Assembly (NCBI RefSeq): GCF_000696385.1
Contig: NZ_JJMN01000074.1
Span: forward strand, 124,001-188,000
Origin: Vibrio metoecus
Lineage (GTDB): Bacteria; Pseudomonadota; Gammaproteobacteria; Enterobacterales; Vibrionaceae
Direction: 5' to 3'
DNA: 64,000 bases
The translations under genes and the position numbers were made by a program. This document shows positions 48,839-59,453 of this stretch, one piece after another; position 1 is the first letter of the stretch; each line of letters starts with the position of its first letter. The notes beneath the pieces were generated by a model. It ran no database searches. It worked only from the letters and a program-made list of their open reading frames with translations, and was not told where the DNA came from.

Positions 48839-50050
48839 TTATTCCTGAGTGCGATTCGGCAACCAAAATGAGATCAGCGTCGTCAGCACTAAAAATCCGA
48901 AAGAGACCCACAAACAAGCTGCCAGCCCCCAAAGCTGGAAGACCCAGCCGGATAATATCGTGCCGATTAAGCGCCCCATCGCATTCGCCATGTAGTAGAA
49001 GCCGACATCGAGCGACACGCCATCATCTTTGGCGTAGCTGACAATCAGGTATGAATGCAGTGAAGAGTTCACCGCAAATACCGCGCCAAACAGCATGAGT
49101 CCTCCGATGATCACCACTTCTGGGTGCCACTGTATCTGCACACCGTAAGCAATCAGCCCAGTAACCAACGACAGTGCCAATGCCCAGCCAATAGCGGCTC
49201 GCCCTGCTGGTGGATACTCCGATTTGCTGCCTGTGATTTTGGGCGCGAATCCTTGAATGACGCCGTAGCCAATCACCCAAAGCGCCAGAAAACCGCCCAC
49301 AGCACTGTGATCCCAACCAAACACGCTGCCTAAATAGATAGGCAGTGCGATGACAAACCACACATCGCGCGCGCCAAACAGAAATAGCCGTGCCGCCGAC
49401 AAGATGTTCACACTCGCCGATTTAGAGAAAATATCGGAAAACTTCGGCTTGTTCTTGGCCTTGCCGAGATCGGATTTCAAACTCATTACGCTGCCAATGA
49501 AAACCAATACCAACACAGCCGCCATGGCAGCCACTGCGTACTGGAAACCGATCAAAGACAACAACGCTCCGCCCAAGAAAAATCCAGCACCTTTTAAGGC
49601 ATTCTTTGACCCCGTCAGGATCGCAATCCACTTAAACAACGCGCCTTGTGCATTTTCTGGCACTAAGGTTTTGATGGCGCTTTTGGCACTCATCTTATTG
49701 AGATCTTTCGCGATGCCCGACAAGGCTTGCGCGGCCATGACCCAAGGAATGGCCAACCAGCTTGCCGGCACTGCCAACATCAAAAGCGCGATGATTTGCA
49801 AGCCAAGCCCGATGTTCATGGTGCGATTCAGCCCAAGCCGAGCCCCAAGCCACCCGCCAATTAAGTTGGTCACCACACCAAAAAATTCATAGAACAGAAA
49901 CAGCGAGGCAATCGCTAAGCTGGAATAGCCTAAATCATAGAAATAGAGCACTACCAACATACGCAGCGCCCCATCAGTCAGGGTAAAGTTCCAGTAGTTG
50001 AACGTCACGAGCATGTACTGACGAACATGGGCATTCAGTTGGGACAACAT
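48839..50050 (-). CDS. arsJ: ArsJ, major-facilitator exporter of the organoarsenical 1-arseno-3-phosphoglycerate
   Basis: 403 residues from ATG 50050, about twelve membrane helices. FNYWNFTLTDGALRMLVVLYFYDLGYSSLAIASLFLFYEFFGVVTN and GIAKDLNKMSAKSAIKTLVPE are strongly conserved in ArsJ. It expels the unstable product made by the adjacent GAPDH from arsenate and glyceraldehyde 3-phosphate, so the pair gives arsenate resistance. Last gene of the arsR-gapdh-phosphatase-arsJ set, which I recall being called var in V. cholerae. Confidence 0.94.
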   Translation of the reverse strand: MLSQLNAHVRQYMLVTFNYWNFTLTDGALRMLVVLYFYDLGYSSLAIASLFLFYEFFGVVTNLIGGWLGARLGLNRTMNIGLGLQIIALLMLAVPASWLAIPWVMAAQALSGIAKDLNKMSAKSAIKTLVPENAQGALFKWIAILTGSKNALKGAGFFLGGALLSLIGFQYAVAAMAAVLVLVFIGSVMSLKSDLGKAKNKPKFSDIFSKSASVNILSAARLFLFGARDVWFVIALPIYLGSVFGWDHSAVGGFLALWVIGYGVIQGFAPKITGSKSEYPPAGRAAIGWALALSLVTGLIAYGVQIQWHPEVVIIGGLMLFGAVFAVNSSLHSYLIVSYAKDDGVSLDVGFYYMANAMGRLIGTILSGWVFQLWGLAACLWVSFGFLVLTTLISFWLPNRTQE

Positions 50051-50062
50051 AAACACTCTCTT

Positions 50063-50087
50063 AAAAAGAGCCGCTTATGCGGCCCTT
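50063..50087 (-). terminator. Attenuator-like hairpin before arsJ
   Basis: On the minus strand GCCGC ATAA GCGGC followed by TCTTTTT lies in the 44-bp gap between the phosphatase and arsJ genes. It looks like a weak rho-independent terminator that would reduce arsJ relative to the upstream genes. Confidence 0.55.
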
Positions 50088-50094
50088 GATCGGG

Positions 50095-50592
50095 TTATGG
50101 TTTGACGATTTGGTGCACGTACTGCACTTGCACTTCTTTGGTAAATGCACCCGGTCTTAATGCTTGCACCTGAGTAATGATGCTTTCCAGCGGCCAACCT
50201 TTTTCAAGCAGCAGATGCGCGGCCAGCAGGCCAGTACGACCAGAACCGCCCATACAATGCAAAGCAACTTTTTCACCTCGACTCAGCGCCTGATGCAAAG
50301 CCGGTGAGCACTGTTGCCAATCTTGCGCAAAGGCGGCATCCGGCGCGCAATCATCTTCAATCGGCGCATGAAACCACTGTAATCCGGCTTTTTCGACTTC
50401 CTCAGGTAGCTCACCGACACCATGCTGCTCCATTTCTTCATGGCTCAGCGCCGTCACTACAGCCGAAACTCCTTGCGCTTTCAGTTGGGCAATACTTTCC
50501 GACAGTGGTGTGCCTTTGGTTCCCAGACAAGGCGTGAGCACTAAGCTCGCCTGAGTTTCTGCTATCGGTAATTCCCAAGTTGGATGCGTCAT
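50095..50592 (-). CDS. Cysteine-based dual-specificity-type phosphatase of the arsenate module
   Basis: 165 residues with the P-loop HCMGGSGRTG (nucleophile Cys113, Arg119) and candidate general acids at Asp80/81. It belongs to the tyrosine/dual-specificity phosphatase fold. It lies between the GAPDH and ArsJ genes with short gaps (13 and 44 bp). Its role in arsenate handling is not clear to me; action on a phosphorylated sugar or arsenic ester is a guess from the context. Confidence 0.88.
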   Translation of the reverse strand: MTHPTWELPIAETQASLVLTPCLGTKGTPLSESIAQLKAQGVSAVVTALSHEEMEQHGVGELPEEVEKAGLQWFHAPIEDDCAPDAAFAQDWQQCSPALHQALSRGEKVALHCMGGSGRTGLLAAHLLLEKGWPLESIITQVQALRPGAFTKEVQVQYVHQIVKP

Positions 50593-50605
50593 TTTTTACT
50601 ACTCC

Positions 50606-51607
50606 TTATGCCAAACCGACTTTACGAACCAATTCCGCGGTACGCGTGGCGTAACCCATTTCGTTGTCATACCAAGCGTAGATTTTCACCATTCGCTTAC
50701 CAACCACCATGGTGGAGAGCGCATCCACAATCGTTGAACGTTGATCGCCTTGGTAATCAATCGACACCAGTGGACGCTCTTCAAAACCTAAAATGCCTTT
50801 AAGCTCGTTTTCTGAAGCTTGTTTTAACAGCTGATTGATCTCTTCCACCGTCGTATCACGCTGCACATCAAAAATGATGTCGGTTAACGACGCATTCGCC
50901 AACGGTACACGTACGGCGTGTCCATCAATCTTGCCTTTCAGATCTGGGAAAATTTCGATAATCGCTTTGGCAGAACCGGTGGTAGTTGGGATGAGGCTCA
51001 TACCGCAAGCACGCGCACGGCGTAAATCTTTATGCGGTGCATCCAAAATGGTTTGCGTATTGGTTAGGTTATGGATGGTAGTAAAAGAGGCTTGTGCAAT
51101 ACCCAGTTTTTCGTGGATTACTTTCACCACTGGAGCAATACAGTTAGTGGTACAAGAAGCGGCAGTGACAATACGATGTTGTTCAGGGTTGAAGATGTGA
51201 TCGTTCACCCCGACCACGATATTGGCAATCCCCTCTTCTTTGACGGGAGCTGAAACAACTACGCGCTTCACTCCTTGTGCCAAATACTGGTTCAAGAACT
51301 CGCCTTTACGGTGCTTACCCGTAGCCTCAATCACCACATCACAGCCCGACCAATCCACCGCATCAATCGCTTTTTCTTGTGTTGCGCGAATGCGTTTGCC
51401 GTTGATCAGGATCGCATCCGCTTCACTGCTCACTGCATGGTGCCAACGACCTTGTACCGAATCGAACTCCAAAAGGTGCGCTAATGTTGCAGCATCACCC
51501 GCCACATCGTTGATCTGTACAAATTCAATCTCAGGCCAATCAAACGAAGCTCTTAAAGCCAAGCGCCCAATACGACCAAATCCATTAATTCCGACTTTAA
51601 TTGCCAT
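50606..51607 (-). CDS. ArsJ-associated glyceraldehyde-3-phosphate dehydrogenase
   Basis: 333 residues. Rossmann VGINGFGRIGRLALR, catalytic Cys152 in AASCTTNC, His179 in TIHNLTNTQ. In ArsJ modules this enzyme uses arsenate in place of phosphate to make 1-arseno-3-phosphoglycerate. It is not the housekeeping gapA: sequence style and position next to arsJ and arsR set it apart. 96 bp after the arsR-type gene. Confidence 0.93.
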   Translation of the reverse strand: MAIKVGINGFGRIGRLALRASFDWPEIEFVQINDVAGDAATLAHLLEFDSVQGRWHHAVSSEADAILINGKRIRATQEKAIDAVDWSGCDVVIEATGKHRKGEFLNQYLAQGVKRVVVSAPVKEEGIANIVVGVNDHIFNPEQHRIVTAASCTTNCIAPVVKVIHEKLGIAQASFTTIHNLTNTQTILDAPHKDLRRARACGMSLIPTTTGSAKAIIEIFPDLKGKIDGHAVRVPLANASLTDIIFDVQRDTTVEEINQLLKQASENELKGILGFEERPLVSIDYQGDQRSTIVDALSTMVVGKRMVKIYAWYDNEMGYATRTAELVRKVGLA

Positions 51608-51703
51608 CTTCCTTTTCCTTTAAACTTGTTTTTATCCCTTCCCAACTAAGCAGCCATCTTGGCTACAACGCTAAGCCGTTGAGGGATAACTCAACTTGGT
51701 TCT

Positions 51704-52045
51704 TTACACACAGCACTGAGGACGAGAGGTCATCTCGGCGAGGCGCTGGATATCTTGCTGGTATTCTTGTTTAAGACAGTTGGATTCCACCAACCCTTGG
51801 ATCTGCTTGCGCATCCATCCCGGCAGTTGATCGGAAATACGATAAAACACCCACTGCCCCTGACGGATATCGACCACCACGCCGCTGGCACGCAGCAACG
51901 CCAAATGACGGGAAATTTTCGGCTGACTCTCATTCAAGGCTTCGGTGAGTTCAGCAACACACACCTTCTCTTCCCGAGCAATCATCAGTAAGCAGCGCAC
52001 CCGCGTTTCATCGGCGAGTAATTTGAAAAACTGGTGAGGCAACAT
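51704..52045 (-). CDS. ArsR/SmtB-family metalloregulator of the arsenate module
   Basis: 113 residues from ATG 52045 (GGAG upstream); the open frame runs 36 codons higher, but without family similarity. Winged helix: LADETRVRCLLMI, VAELTEALNESQPKISRHLALLRASGVVVDIRQGQWVFYRI. Cysteines at 18 and 29 and a Cys-Cys near the C-terminus are candidates for arsenite binding; the classic CxC in helix 3 is reduced to one Cys. First gene of the module, autoregulated by analogy. Confidence 0.92.
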   Translation of the reverse strand: MLPHQFFKLLADETRVRCLLMIAREEKVCVAELTEALNESQPKISRHLALLRASGVVVDIRQGQWVFYRISDQLPGWMRKQIQGLVESNCLKQEYQQDIQRLAEMTSRPQCCV

Positions 52046-52057
52046 AACCAACTCCAA

Positions 52058-52080
52058 TACATATGGATATGCAGATATCT
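52058..52080 (-). promoter_or_regulatory. Probable ArsR-type operator
   Basis: ACATATGGATATGCAGATAT is an imperfect palindrome built from ATAT half-sites, 13 bp upstream of the regulator start. ArsR-family repressors bind such sites next to their own promoter. Assignment is by position and pattern. Confidence 0.55.
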
Positions 52081-52350
52081 TATTAAATAAAAAATCGATG
52101 TCAATCTGTGTTTGGTATATTGGATAAAAATAAATCAACGATGACTGCAACATCTGTCATCAAAACAAATAAAACCATTAATAAACAATGACATAAAAAA
52201 TTGAGCTTGAATAAAAAAATACACTAAGGCTAGAAAAATGGGTAGAACTGAGGGTAGGAAATAGCAATAGTTGAAGTTAGGTCAACTTATCCTTTGAACA
52301 AGGAAGCTCACAGAATTATTGGGGAGGAATTGGATTTTTAGATCGTCAGA

Positions 52351-52455
52351 TGGTGATGCTTGCAACGTAAGTCTGCATAGCCAGAACGCGCTTTCAAATA
52401 GTTACGAAGATATTTGCAGAATAAGTTCGCATAAAATTGCATCAAAAGTCTGCAT
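52351..52455. mobile_element. Probable Tn7-like transposon end with three TnsB-type sites
   Basis: Three copies of TTGCANNNNAAGTYYGCAT occur in direct orientation at 52360-52378, 52414-52432 and 52437-52455, spaced 54 and 23 bp. Tn7 left ends carry three spaced ~22-bp TnsB sites beginning about 8 bp from the tip. Eight bases before the first 22-bp unit is TGGTGATG (52351-52358), resembling the TGTTGATA tip of a known I-F3 element. The exact boundary and the putative TCAGA duplication at 52346-52350 need the other end. Confidence 0.6.
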
Positions 52456-52568
52456 ATTTGAGTAGGTATCGAAATTCTACGTTGTAAAGTTACTACATCA
52501 TAATCAATGACCGTAGATAATCGTGTGTATTGGAAATCCATAAGCATACGTTTAACAAGGTTTTAGAC

Positions 52569-52604
52569 ATGATCGTGTTAGGACAATAGCACTAACACGA
52601 TCAT
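52569..52604. terminator. Long perfect hairpin downstream of the cargo genes
   Basis: 13-bp perfect stem ATGATCGTGTTAG / CTAACACGATCAT with a 10-nt loop. It lies about 155 bp beyond the stop of the last minus-strand cargo gene. The T-run is poor, so it is a possible terminator or a protein-binding site at the island edge. Confidence 0.5.
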
Positions 52605-52759
52605 AACAGATTAGTAAAAGTATTCTGAAGCTTTAAGCACTTGCATCGCAGGGGCAATTTATTCAACGTTAATGTCATTCCGTCATCTTATTGGAAATAA
52701 GATACTATAGTTGAACACTTGGACAGTTTCTCTGCTTAACTGTGCTAACTTAGCTCAAA

Positions 52760-54268
52760 TTACTTGTTTAAGCTAAGTATCGGTCTGTTTCTATTTGCTT
52801 TCCTAAATAGAGCTTTATCCGTCCAACTCTCTGGAATAATTCCCTGTGATACAACACTTTCATTTGCTTTCATAAAACTAGGCCAGCTAGAGTTTAAATG
52901 CTTGAAATCGCCTATTTTAGAACGAAATACTTTTTCTAAATGCTCTACACGTTCAGGCTCTGTTGTCATATAACCAATAGGCACACTCACACCACTATCC
53001 GCATTTGGTTGTCCATGGTACTGGACAAGAGCAAATATACCAGGAACAACTAGCAGTTCGATCCTATCGTGTTCAATTGGTGTCGAGAACCCATATGGAA
53101 ATATATTTCTCAAATGACTTCGAACATTCCAATGCTCGCCTTGGTGCACTAGTGAAATTTTTGAATTCTCGCTTTTGGTTTCTAAAACTTTTTTTAGTTC
53201 CTGCACAAATTTATCCAAATCCTCTGAATTAGCCCCCCAAAAAGGTACATTTGCGGGTATCCAAAGAGCTTTAAGATCTGTTATATCCTCATGAAGACGA
53301 AGAGCTTTTCTAATCCACTCTATTGCTTCTCGTCGATTTTCATATAGATAGATAGGACCAAAAACTCCTCGTGTATCTGGAGAGCCATAGCCAGTCTTCT
53401 TCTCCTCTCGAGCAAGCATCCACTCCGAGTAATCTATTTGATAGCCTTTTGTGAATCGTTTTAATACATCATCTTTTGCTAGCTGGCAGTATGTTTCCGC
53501 ATCGGAACCGCTTTCATTAATGTAATTAGAACCAAGGAAATCTGCTATGTGTGACTCTAGTTCACTGCTCAATGGTCGTGTTTGATTAGAGCCTAATCTT
53601 TCGACTGAACTTATCCATTGTTTGGGTTCACCTTGCGCGTATTGATATGTGAATTCTATATCAACAGGTAACTGTAGTAAGTCACTGGGGCTGCCGCCCA
53701 TAACTTTATATAACTGAGTTCGCTGCCTTTCATGCTCATTATGTCGACTTATTTCTAAGTAGCTTCTAAATTGCCTACCAAACTCTTCGATGATTATGTC
53801 CATTCCTAAGTCTTTTGAGCTCTCTGGCATTGGTAATTCGGGTAGTCCAAACATCAAACGACCCAAGCGTTGTTCTTTGCGCACAGTTAAGGCAAACGCA
53901 TCAAATACAACGTGCTCTGTTTGCTCGTTGTACTTTACTAGCATCGGCGCTCCTTCACCCTGTCCGGCTTGGCTCAGCAATAATGGACTCGGCATTAGGT
54001 AGCCTTGACTATCCAATGTGGCTAATCTCTTATCTTCGAGAGAGTTAAGAAGTTCCTCTTCTTCTCTTTCTGATAGCCCAAAGAATTCTCTAAGTTCAAA
54101 AGGTGACATACGTTCGAAGAGGACTAGCAGCCTACAGGCAAATAACTCTATAGCAGGTATAGGTTTTTCTTCTGTCCAAGCTACATTCATAATGTATTTT
54201 CGAGCAGGGATTAGTATTGTTATTTTATTACCCAAGCGCGTTTTAGTATCAGTAGAATGGGTGATCAT
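52760..54268 (-). CDS. Cargo protein of unknown fold, partner of the kinase-helicase (MkoB-like position)
   Basis: 502 residues; the true start may be MNVAWTEEKPIPAIELF, 26 codons in. The first ~90 residues look like a winged-helix region (ELREFFGLSEREEEELLNSLEDKRL). No transmembrane segment. I see no HxKxxxxD phospholipase-D motif; VHQGEHWNVRSHLRN (about 390) is the nearest His-rich stretch. It overlaps the upstream kinase-helicase stop by 4 bp. In type I Mokosh the second gene is a PLD-type nuclease, so this is a candidate divergent counterpart. Function not recognised from sequence alone. Confidence 0.7.
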   Translation of the reverse strand: MITHSTDTKTRLGNKITILIPARKYIMNVAWTEEKPIPAIELFACRLLVLFERMSPFELREFFGLSEREEEELLNSLEDKRLATLDSQGYLMPSPLLLSQAGQGEGAPMLVKYNEQTEHVVFDAFALTVRKEQRLGRLMFGLPELPMPESSKDLGMDIIIEEFGRQFRSYLEISRHNEHERQRTQLYKVMGGSPSDLLQLPVDIEFTYQYAQGEPKQWISSVERLGSNQTRPLSSELESHIADFLGSNYINESGSDAETYCQLAKDDVLKRFTKGYQIDYSEWMLAREEKKTGYGSPDTRGVFGPIYLYENRREAIEWIRKALRLHEDITDLKALWIPANVPFWGANSEDLDKFVQELKKVLETKSENSKISLVHQGEHWNVRSHLRNIFPYGFSTPIEHDRIELLVVPGIFALVQYHGQPNADSGVSVPIGYMTTEPERVEHLEKVFRSKIGDFKHLNSSWPSFMKANESVVSQGIIPESWTDKALFRKANRNRPILSLNK

Positions 54269-57200
54269 GCAGGCTCCGCTTCCTTATTGAATTCTTGAGT
54301 TGTAATCAACTGGTAATGGCTATTATCTTTGTGGGCATTTCCCGCAATATATTCGTATACTGCCCCAAGCGCAGAATCGTTATTATCTTTACGCCACATT
54401 CGGCTAGCGCCTAAAATAACTAGTCTTTCTTGAGCTCGAGAAATAGCCACGTTAATTCTTGGTCCGTCTCGTAGGAATCCTTCAATCGCTTTTTGATTGT
54501 CCCTAACTAAACTTAGAATAATGATTTTGTTTTCTTGCCCTTGATATGAATCTACGGTATCAATTCTTATTAAATCTCTTAATGGTCCCATCCACTCAGC
54601 TTGGTTTAGTTGAGTTTCAATTTCGTATTTCTGTGCCCTGTACATAGTAATAATGCCTATTGGGTGAGGATGCTCCGTGGTAACTGTTTGTCGTAATTTA
54701 TCAACCGCGCCAGAATCTACTAATGAACGAAGGGAACGTAGTAATAGGTCTATTTCACGTTGATTGGTAAACCCTGGGTTCGCATCTTTCTCTCCTTGTT
54801 CTGATGTAGTATCAATCCAACTAACTCCTTTGTTCCAAGGCGATGGTAACTCATTATACCAAGACTTAGCTGGTGGGCGTCCTGTGTGCAATTTACCAAT
54901 ATCATTTGCATAGAAGCAGGCAGAGACGAGGTCCCCAATAGGTTCAATCATTCGATATTGAGTATCTAATGTGACCCCATCACAAGCTTCAAAAGCTTTC
55001 TCAAAATCAGATTCTAGAAAGGCTTCTTGGCTAACTTCAAGCAATTTACTTGCGTGTTTGATATGGCCATTTTGATAGAATGGAGGTAGCTGCTTGTGAT
55101 CACCAACTAATAGAATTCGTTTCGCACTTTGCATAGCTACCATCAACTCGCTAGCTTGAGCACGACCTGCTTCATCAACTATGACCCAGTCAAATTGAGT
55201 ATGTTCAAGTTCGAGACTACGACGACCTACACCGACAAGAGTTCCACAAGCTAATTGCTTTGTTTTTAGCATAAAGCGCTCATAACCCGCTTCACCAGAA
55301 CGCAACACATCCAGCCACTCTTGACTTAGAGTGAGTAATCGGTGAAGGCGATCTACTTTCGCTGGGTTGTTCACACCATGACTTTGAGCCAAAATATGAA
55401 GTACTTTATCCAGCAATAGAGAGCTTTCTATTGGCATATCTCCGACGATGCTATCGAATTGCTTTCGTACAATAGTGTCTATGATATGCAGAGTTTGGTC
55501 TCTGTTACTCATCAGAACAGCTAGACGTTCTGCATTTGCATCATTAGTTTCACCGCCAACTCTTATTAGTTTCTCTCGCTCTCTTTCATATTGACCCAAT
55601 TGAACTAGAAGAGGGGCCAGAGATCTATGTAAGCGTGTAGCTTCTTGAACAAGTTCATGAGGCAATTGTAACCTTGCAGATAATGCACTCACTCGCATGT
55701 CATATTCTCGATGAAATTTATGACGGATTTTCTGCTGTAAGGCTCTAGTGTGAGTAGGTAACATGCGATCATCAATTAATGACTCACTACCAATCCTGAT
55801 GGTATCCAACTGTAGTCCCTTGTCAGCGCAAAGCTCACGTGCCTTTATTGCTACATTATCCACTGCAGAATGCTGCTGTCCTACAAGGAGGATATTGTTA
55901 GCTCCCGCGTATTCAAACAGATAGTGAATGAACTTGCTGACAAAAGTTGTTTTCCCTGTTCCTGGCGGTCCTTGTAAAACACCAACAGGCCCTTGACCCA
56001 CCAAAAACTGAAAAGCTTCAAGTTGTTTATTGTTCGCCTCTTGACCTGGAACATCATATAGCTCACGTAGCTTCTGGACACTAGGTCTTTCAGTCATTTC
56101 ATATAGCTCAGGCTTTTGTCTAACATCGAAATATGTTGCAAGGTTGGGCAAAACTGACTTCTTACTTATTACCCGATTTAATGCTTTGAGTCTTAAGTCT
56201 CGAGAAGACTTGCTGCGTATTGACTCAATCTGAAGTGTTTTTCCAGAAGTTATTTGTTTAGATGCCCAATGATTGACTGGTCTAATGACAATGTAGTTAC
56301 GAGTAGTTTCAGTAACAACAACCTCACCTAGTTTTTCTTCTGAGTTAGATTGGTATGCATAATAGGTATCATCTGAGTCTATTTGGAGATCTCTTCCGTC
56401 AAGGCAAGAATAAGGATACATCGGATACCCACTATCACTTAATTTATCTTCAGTAACAGATTCTATCTGTAAACTTTGACGCAATTGCCCTTCAGTATCT
56501 GCCAAAGCTTTCCAGAGTTTTACAGGTGATAACTCTTGGCGTTCTTCATCAGTAAGAGGAGCATCATAGACTTCTTCGTATATACCAAATTGTTCACATA
56601 TTTCATTTATAACGGGTTCAAGGTTAAGAAGAGCCTCAACTAGAGAACATTGCTCACCTTGAACACCATTTTGCATGTATATATGTTGCGAAAGTCGCCC
56701 TTGGGAGCGGTGCTGAGCGCTTACCAGTTCGCTAAGTGGAAGTGAATCTTTGTATTTGATGTTTACAATCCTTCTGGCCTCTACATCGAGGTTAACCTGG
56801 AGAACTGCACTTTTCCCCGTAATGTAGCAAGATAGAATTTGCTCACAATTGGGGTTGTGTCCCCTAGCCCTGATCCATTTGCAATTAAAGTAATAACCGT
56901 CATCGATCGGCTCTAGGAGAGTCGGTACCGAGGGAAAACTATTAGATATCCAGCTCAAAGATATCCTCTCTTGAGGAGAGTTTTTTTCAGGCTCAATATC
57001 TTCTGAAACGTCTTCATTTATGGGGGCTAGCAGAGCATTCAACAGTGGCTCGAGGGCTACAGGGATTTCAGTTTGACTGTCACGAGCTAACGCTAGCTCA
57101 TCTTTAACATTTGATGGCAAATCCTCAGCGAATAGTTCTTCTACCATTTTAAATACGGCATATCGATCTCGTCCGTAGGCATCAGTTATAGCCGGATTTT

Positions 57201-59249
57201 TAGGACCATATTGAGTGTTGAAAACCTCTGTTTCACATCCGTAGTCAAGAAGGTCTAAAAGTAGAACTTTATCTATATCACACTCTTCCAATAGAATGTT
57301 TTCCGGATGTAAATCCCCATGGGAGAAACAATTAACGTGAAAGTCTTTAACAGTGTTAATTAAATTTACCGCCAAGTTTCGTTTGTCTTCACTAGACAGA
57401 CTAACGTCCATTAAGAAGCTGGCCCAAGTTTCACCCTCTATATATTCTGTAGCGATAAACAGTCCTTGAGGGTTCATTAAACCAAAATCTAGTAATTTAG
57501 GAGTTGCTAGAGTTGTAGACTGAAAGTTTTCAAGCCGTTTAAGGAACTGCATCAGACGTCTATTCGAGCCAGCCTGATCTTGAGATATATGAATACCTTC
57601 CCATATTTTAACCAGCATTTTTGTGTTGTCTTTGTTTGCAAAGTAAACTTTTTTGCTGCTACTACTAGCTAGTGCATTTAAGGCATCTTGTAGTTTTTCT
57701 GCTGGAGGTGGAAAAGCTTGCAATATCAAATATGGTGTAATTTCTTGTCTTCGATGTGGGCTATGCATTAGTTGTTCAAAGATCTGTTGTGACTCTTTGT
57801 CTTCAGCTGGGCACGCACCAGTAAGAGCATTGAACTCCGTCAGCATTACATGAGCACCTTCGAATCGTTCTGAAGCATCCCATGAAAGAGACTTTTCGAA
57901 CCACTTCGTTAATAGTCCATCGAAAGGGTCATTTACTGGTGGGGTCCACTCAGGTACACTATCCGTTTGATCTAGCTTTTGATTAAAACATATTTGATAT
58001 GCTACTGATGCTAAAAGAAACACATCTATACGAAATGCATCAATTATTTCACCTTCACACATCTCATCCTCAGGTAGTGCTATAGAGGAGCTTTGAAGTA
58101 GCTTTCGGTAATCTGATACTGTTCCTGTTTCTGGGAAAAAAGCGGCACCAAACCCTGATGCAAGAATACTTTGGTGATTATCAGCGTACCAAAGGTTATG
58201 AGGGTCGACATCACGATGGGCTATGTTCAATGCATGTAATTCTGCAAAGGGGGCCAGCAGAGCTCTCACACGGTCGAGCTTTTGTTCTTTTGACCATGTA
58301 CATGCTTCACTAGCTATGACTTCATCAAGTCGCACTGTATTTCGTAGGTAGTTCATAAAGCTCACAAAAAATACCTCAGTAACGTCCTCTACGGATACAT
58401 CATTAACGTATCTTAGTAAGTAGTCTCTCATACTACTGTTGTCACGTATGAACTTTCCAATGCGATTTTCCCGCAGAGCTATCTGAGACCAAGTTGATTG
58501 TAGAGCATGCAAAGTACCCAACGTGTTAAAGTCCCAGCGACGCACTAACCCTTTTGCCGTTGGCATTGAACGATCTTGAGCTTGATATTCTTTATAAATG
58601 TTGTTGCGATGGGCAAACCAAGGTTTGTTTGTTTGAGCCTGAAAATTGCCTACGATTAGTTCTTTTTTTGAATTTTCGGACCTTCAAAGAAACCATAGAT
58701 TATAGGTAGAGCAAACTCAGAGTTTGGTCTCGGCTTACCACTTGCGGTGAAGAAACCAGCCAGCTTCTTATTGGCTACGAGGGCTTCATACTTATCAGGA
58801 GATTTAATTGATAGAAACTCATCAAGAGAATGGACGAATGTTCTTTCTGCAGGAGGTAAGTTGTCGGGAGTAGCGTTACCACACAGAACGATGTGAGCTT
58901 CAACAGTCAACCAATAACCAAGCTTGTGTGATAACTCTTTCTCTAGAAGTTTCTGTAGGCGTAAAGCGTGCTCTCTTTTTACTAAAAAAGGGCTCTTTCC
59001 TCTATTTTGACCATTTTGTATCCACATCCCATTGTCGTATTCAATTTTGCCATTCCATTCTTTCAACTCCACTAGTAGAAGTCGGTCATGCGTTATAATT
59101 AGGCAATCGATTTCCATTGGACCTTGCGCATCTGAGGCTACAAGGCCTGCGAAACCATGCCAACTATTTTGGAACTGTTGTTCCATCTTGTTTATTGCTT
59201 TGAGTTCACTAGCATGAAGGCCTGCCCCGCCAACTTTTTTTGTTTGCAT
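54265..59249 (-). CDS. NERD / double kinase-like / Upf1-type helicase protein (Mokosh MkoA-like), frameshifted
   Basis: Two frames, 58656-59249 and 54265-58566, appear to be one gene. The first is a 197-residue NERD nuclease-like domain (D48, E61, K63 in MEIDCLIITHDRLLLVELKEW). The second starts with no ribosome-binding site, and its frame is open upstream through KKELIVGNFQAQTNKPWFA to the end of the NERD frame; one A missing from a 7-A run (58663-58669) joins them into about 1661 residues. Next come a kinase-like domain with HRDVDPHN but GFG for DFG, a second with HGDLHPEN and DYG, then an SF1 helicase: GPPGTGKTT, VIVDEAGRAQ, LVGDHKQLPPF, DTQYRM, DSYQGQE, NVAISRAQ. This matches COG1112 helicase plus Ser/Thr kinase of type I Mokosh defence. 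Alternatively the NERD protein is separate. Confidence 0.82.
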
Positions 59250-59453
59250 TCTTCTTATGCTCTTTGGTTAATATAAACTTATGGCGTATTATATTTTCTT
59301 TTGAATGGCGATCACATATAAGTCTAAATTTAAGTTTCAAAAATGAGGGCCTGTACTTAGAGTTTAGGTCTGATGAGGGCTTTATTGCGGAAGTATAGCG
59401 ACCTAAATAAGAACTTTACGATCAGTTCAGGGACCCCGATTGACTTTGATTTC

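Larger units (their letters stand above)
52046..52759. other. Junction region between arsenate module and island
   Basis: 714 bp without a supported gene. From left to right: the arsR operator and promoter, about 260 bp of AT-rich sequence, the three-repeat transposon end (52351-52455), and a long hairpin at 52569-52604. A 69-codon frame at 52338-52547 on the minus strand overlaps the repeats and is not called. Confidence 0.6.

Noticed and set aside
50606..51607. Housekeeping GAPDH (gapA) or erythrose-4-phosphate dehydrogenase
   Set aside because: It lies in an arsR-phosphatase-arsJ operon, the known context of the arsenate-specific GAPDH.
52338..52547. 69-codon minus-strand frame at the island edge
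   Set aside because: It overlaps all three TnsB-like repeats, has no clear ribosome-binding site and resembles no family I know; it is most likely a by-product of the repeats.
52700..52720. TGTTCAAC on the minus strand as a transposon tip
   Set aside because: The direction would place the element toward the arsR side, away from the cas genes, and no TnsB-like repeats follow it in that direction.
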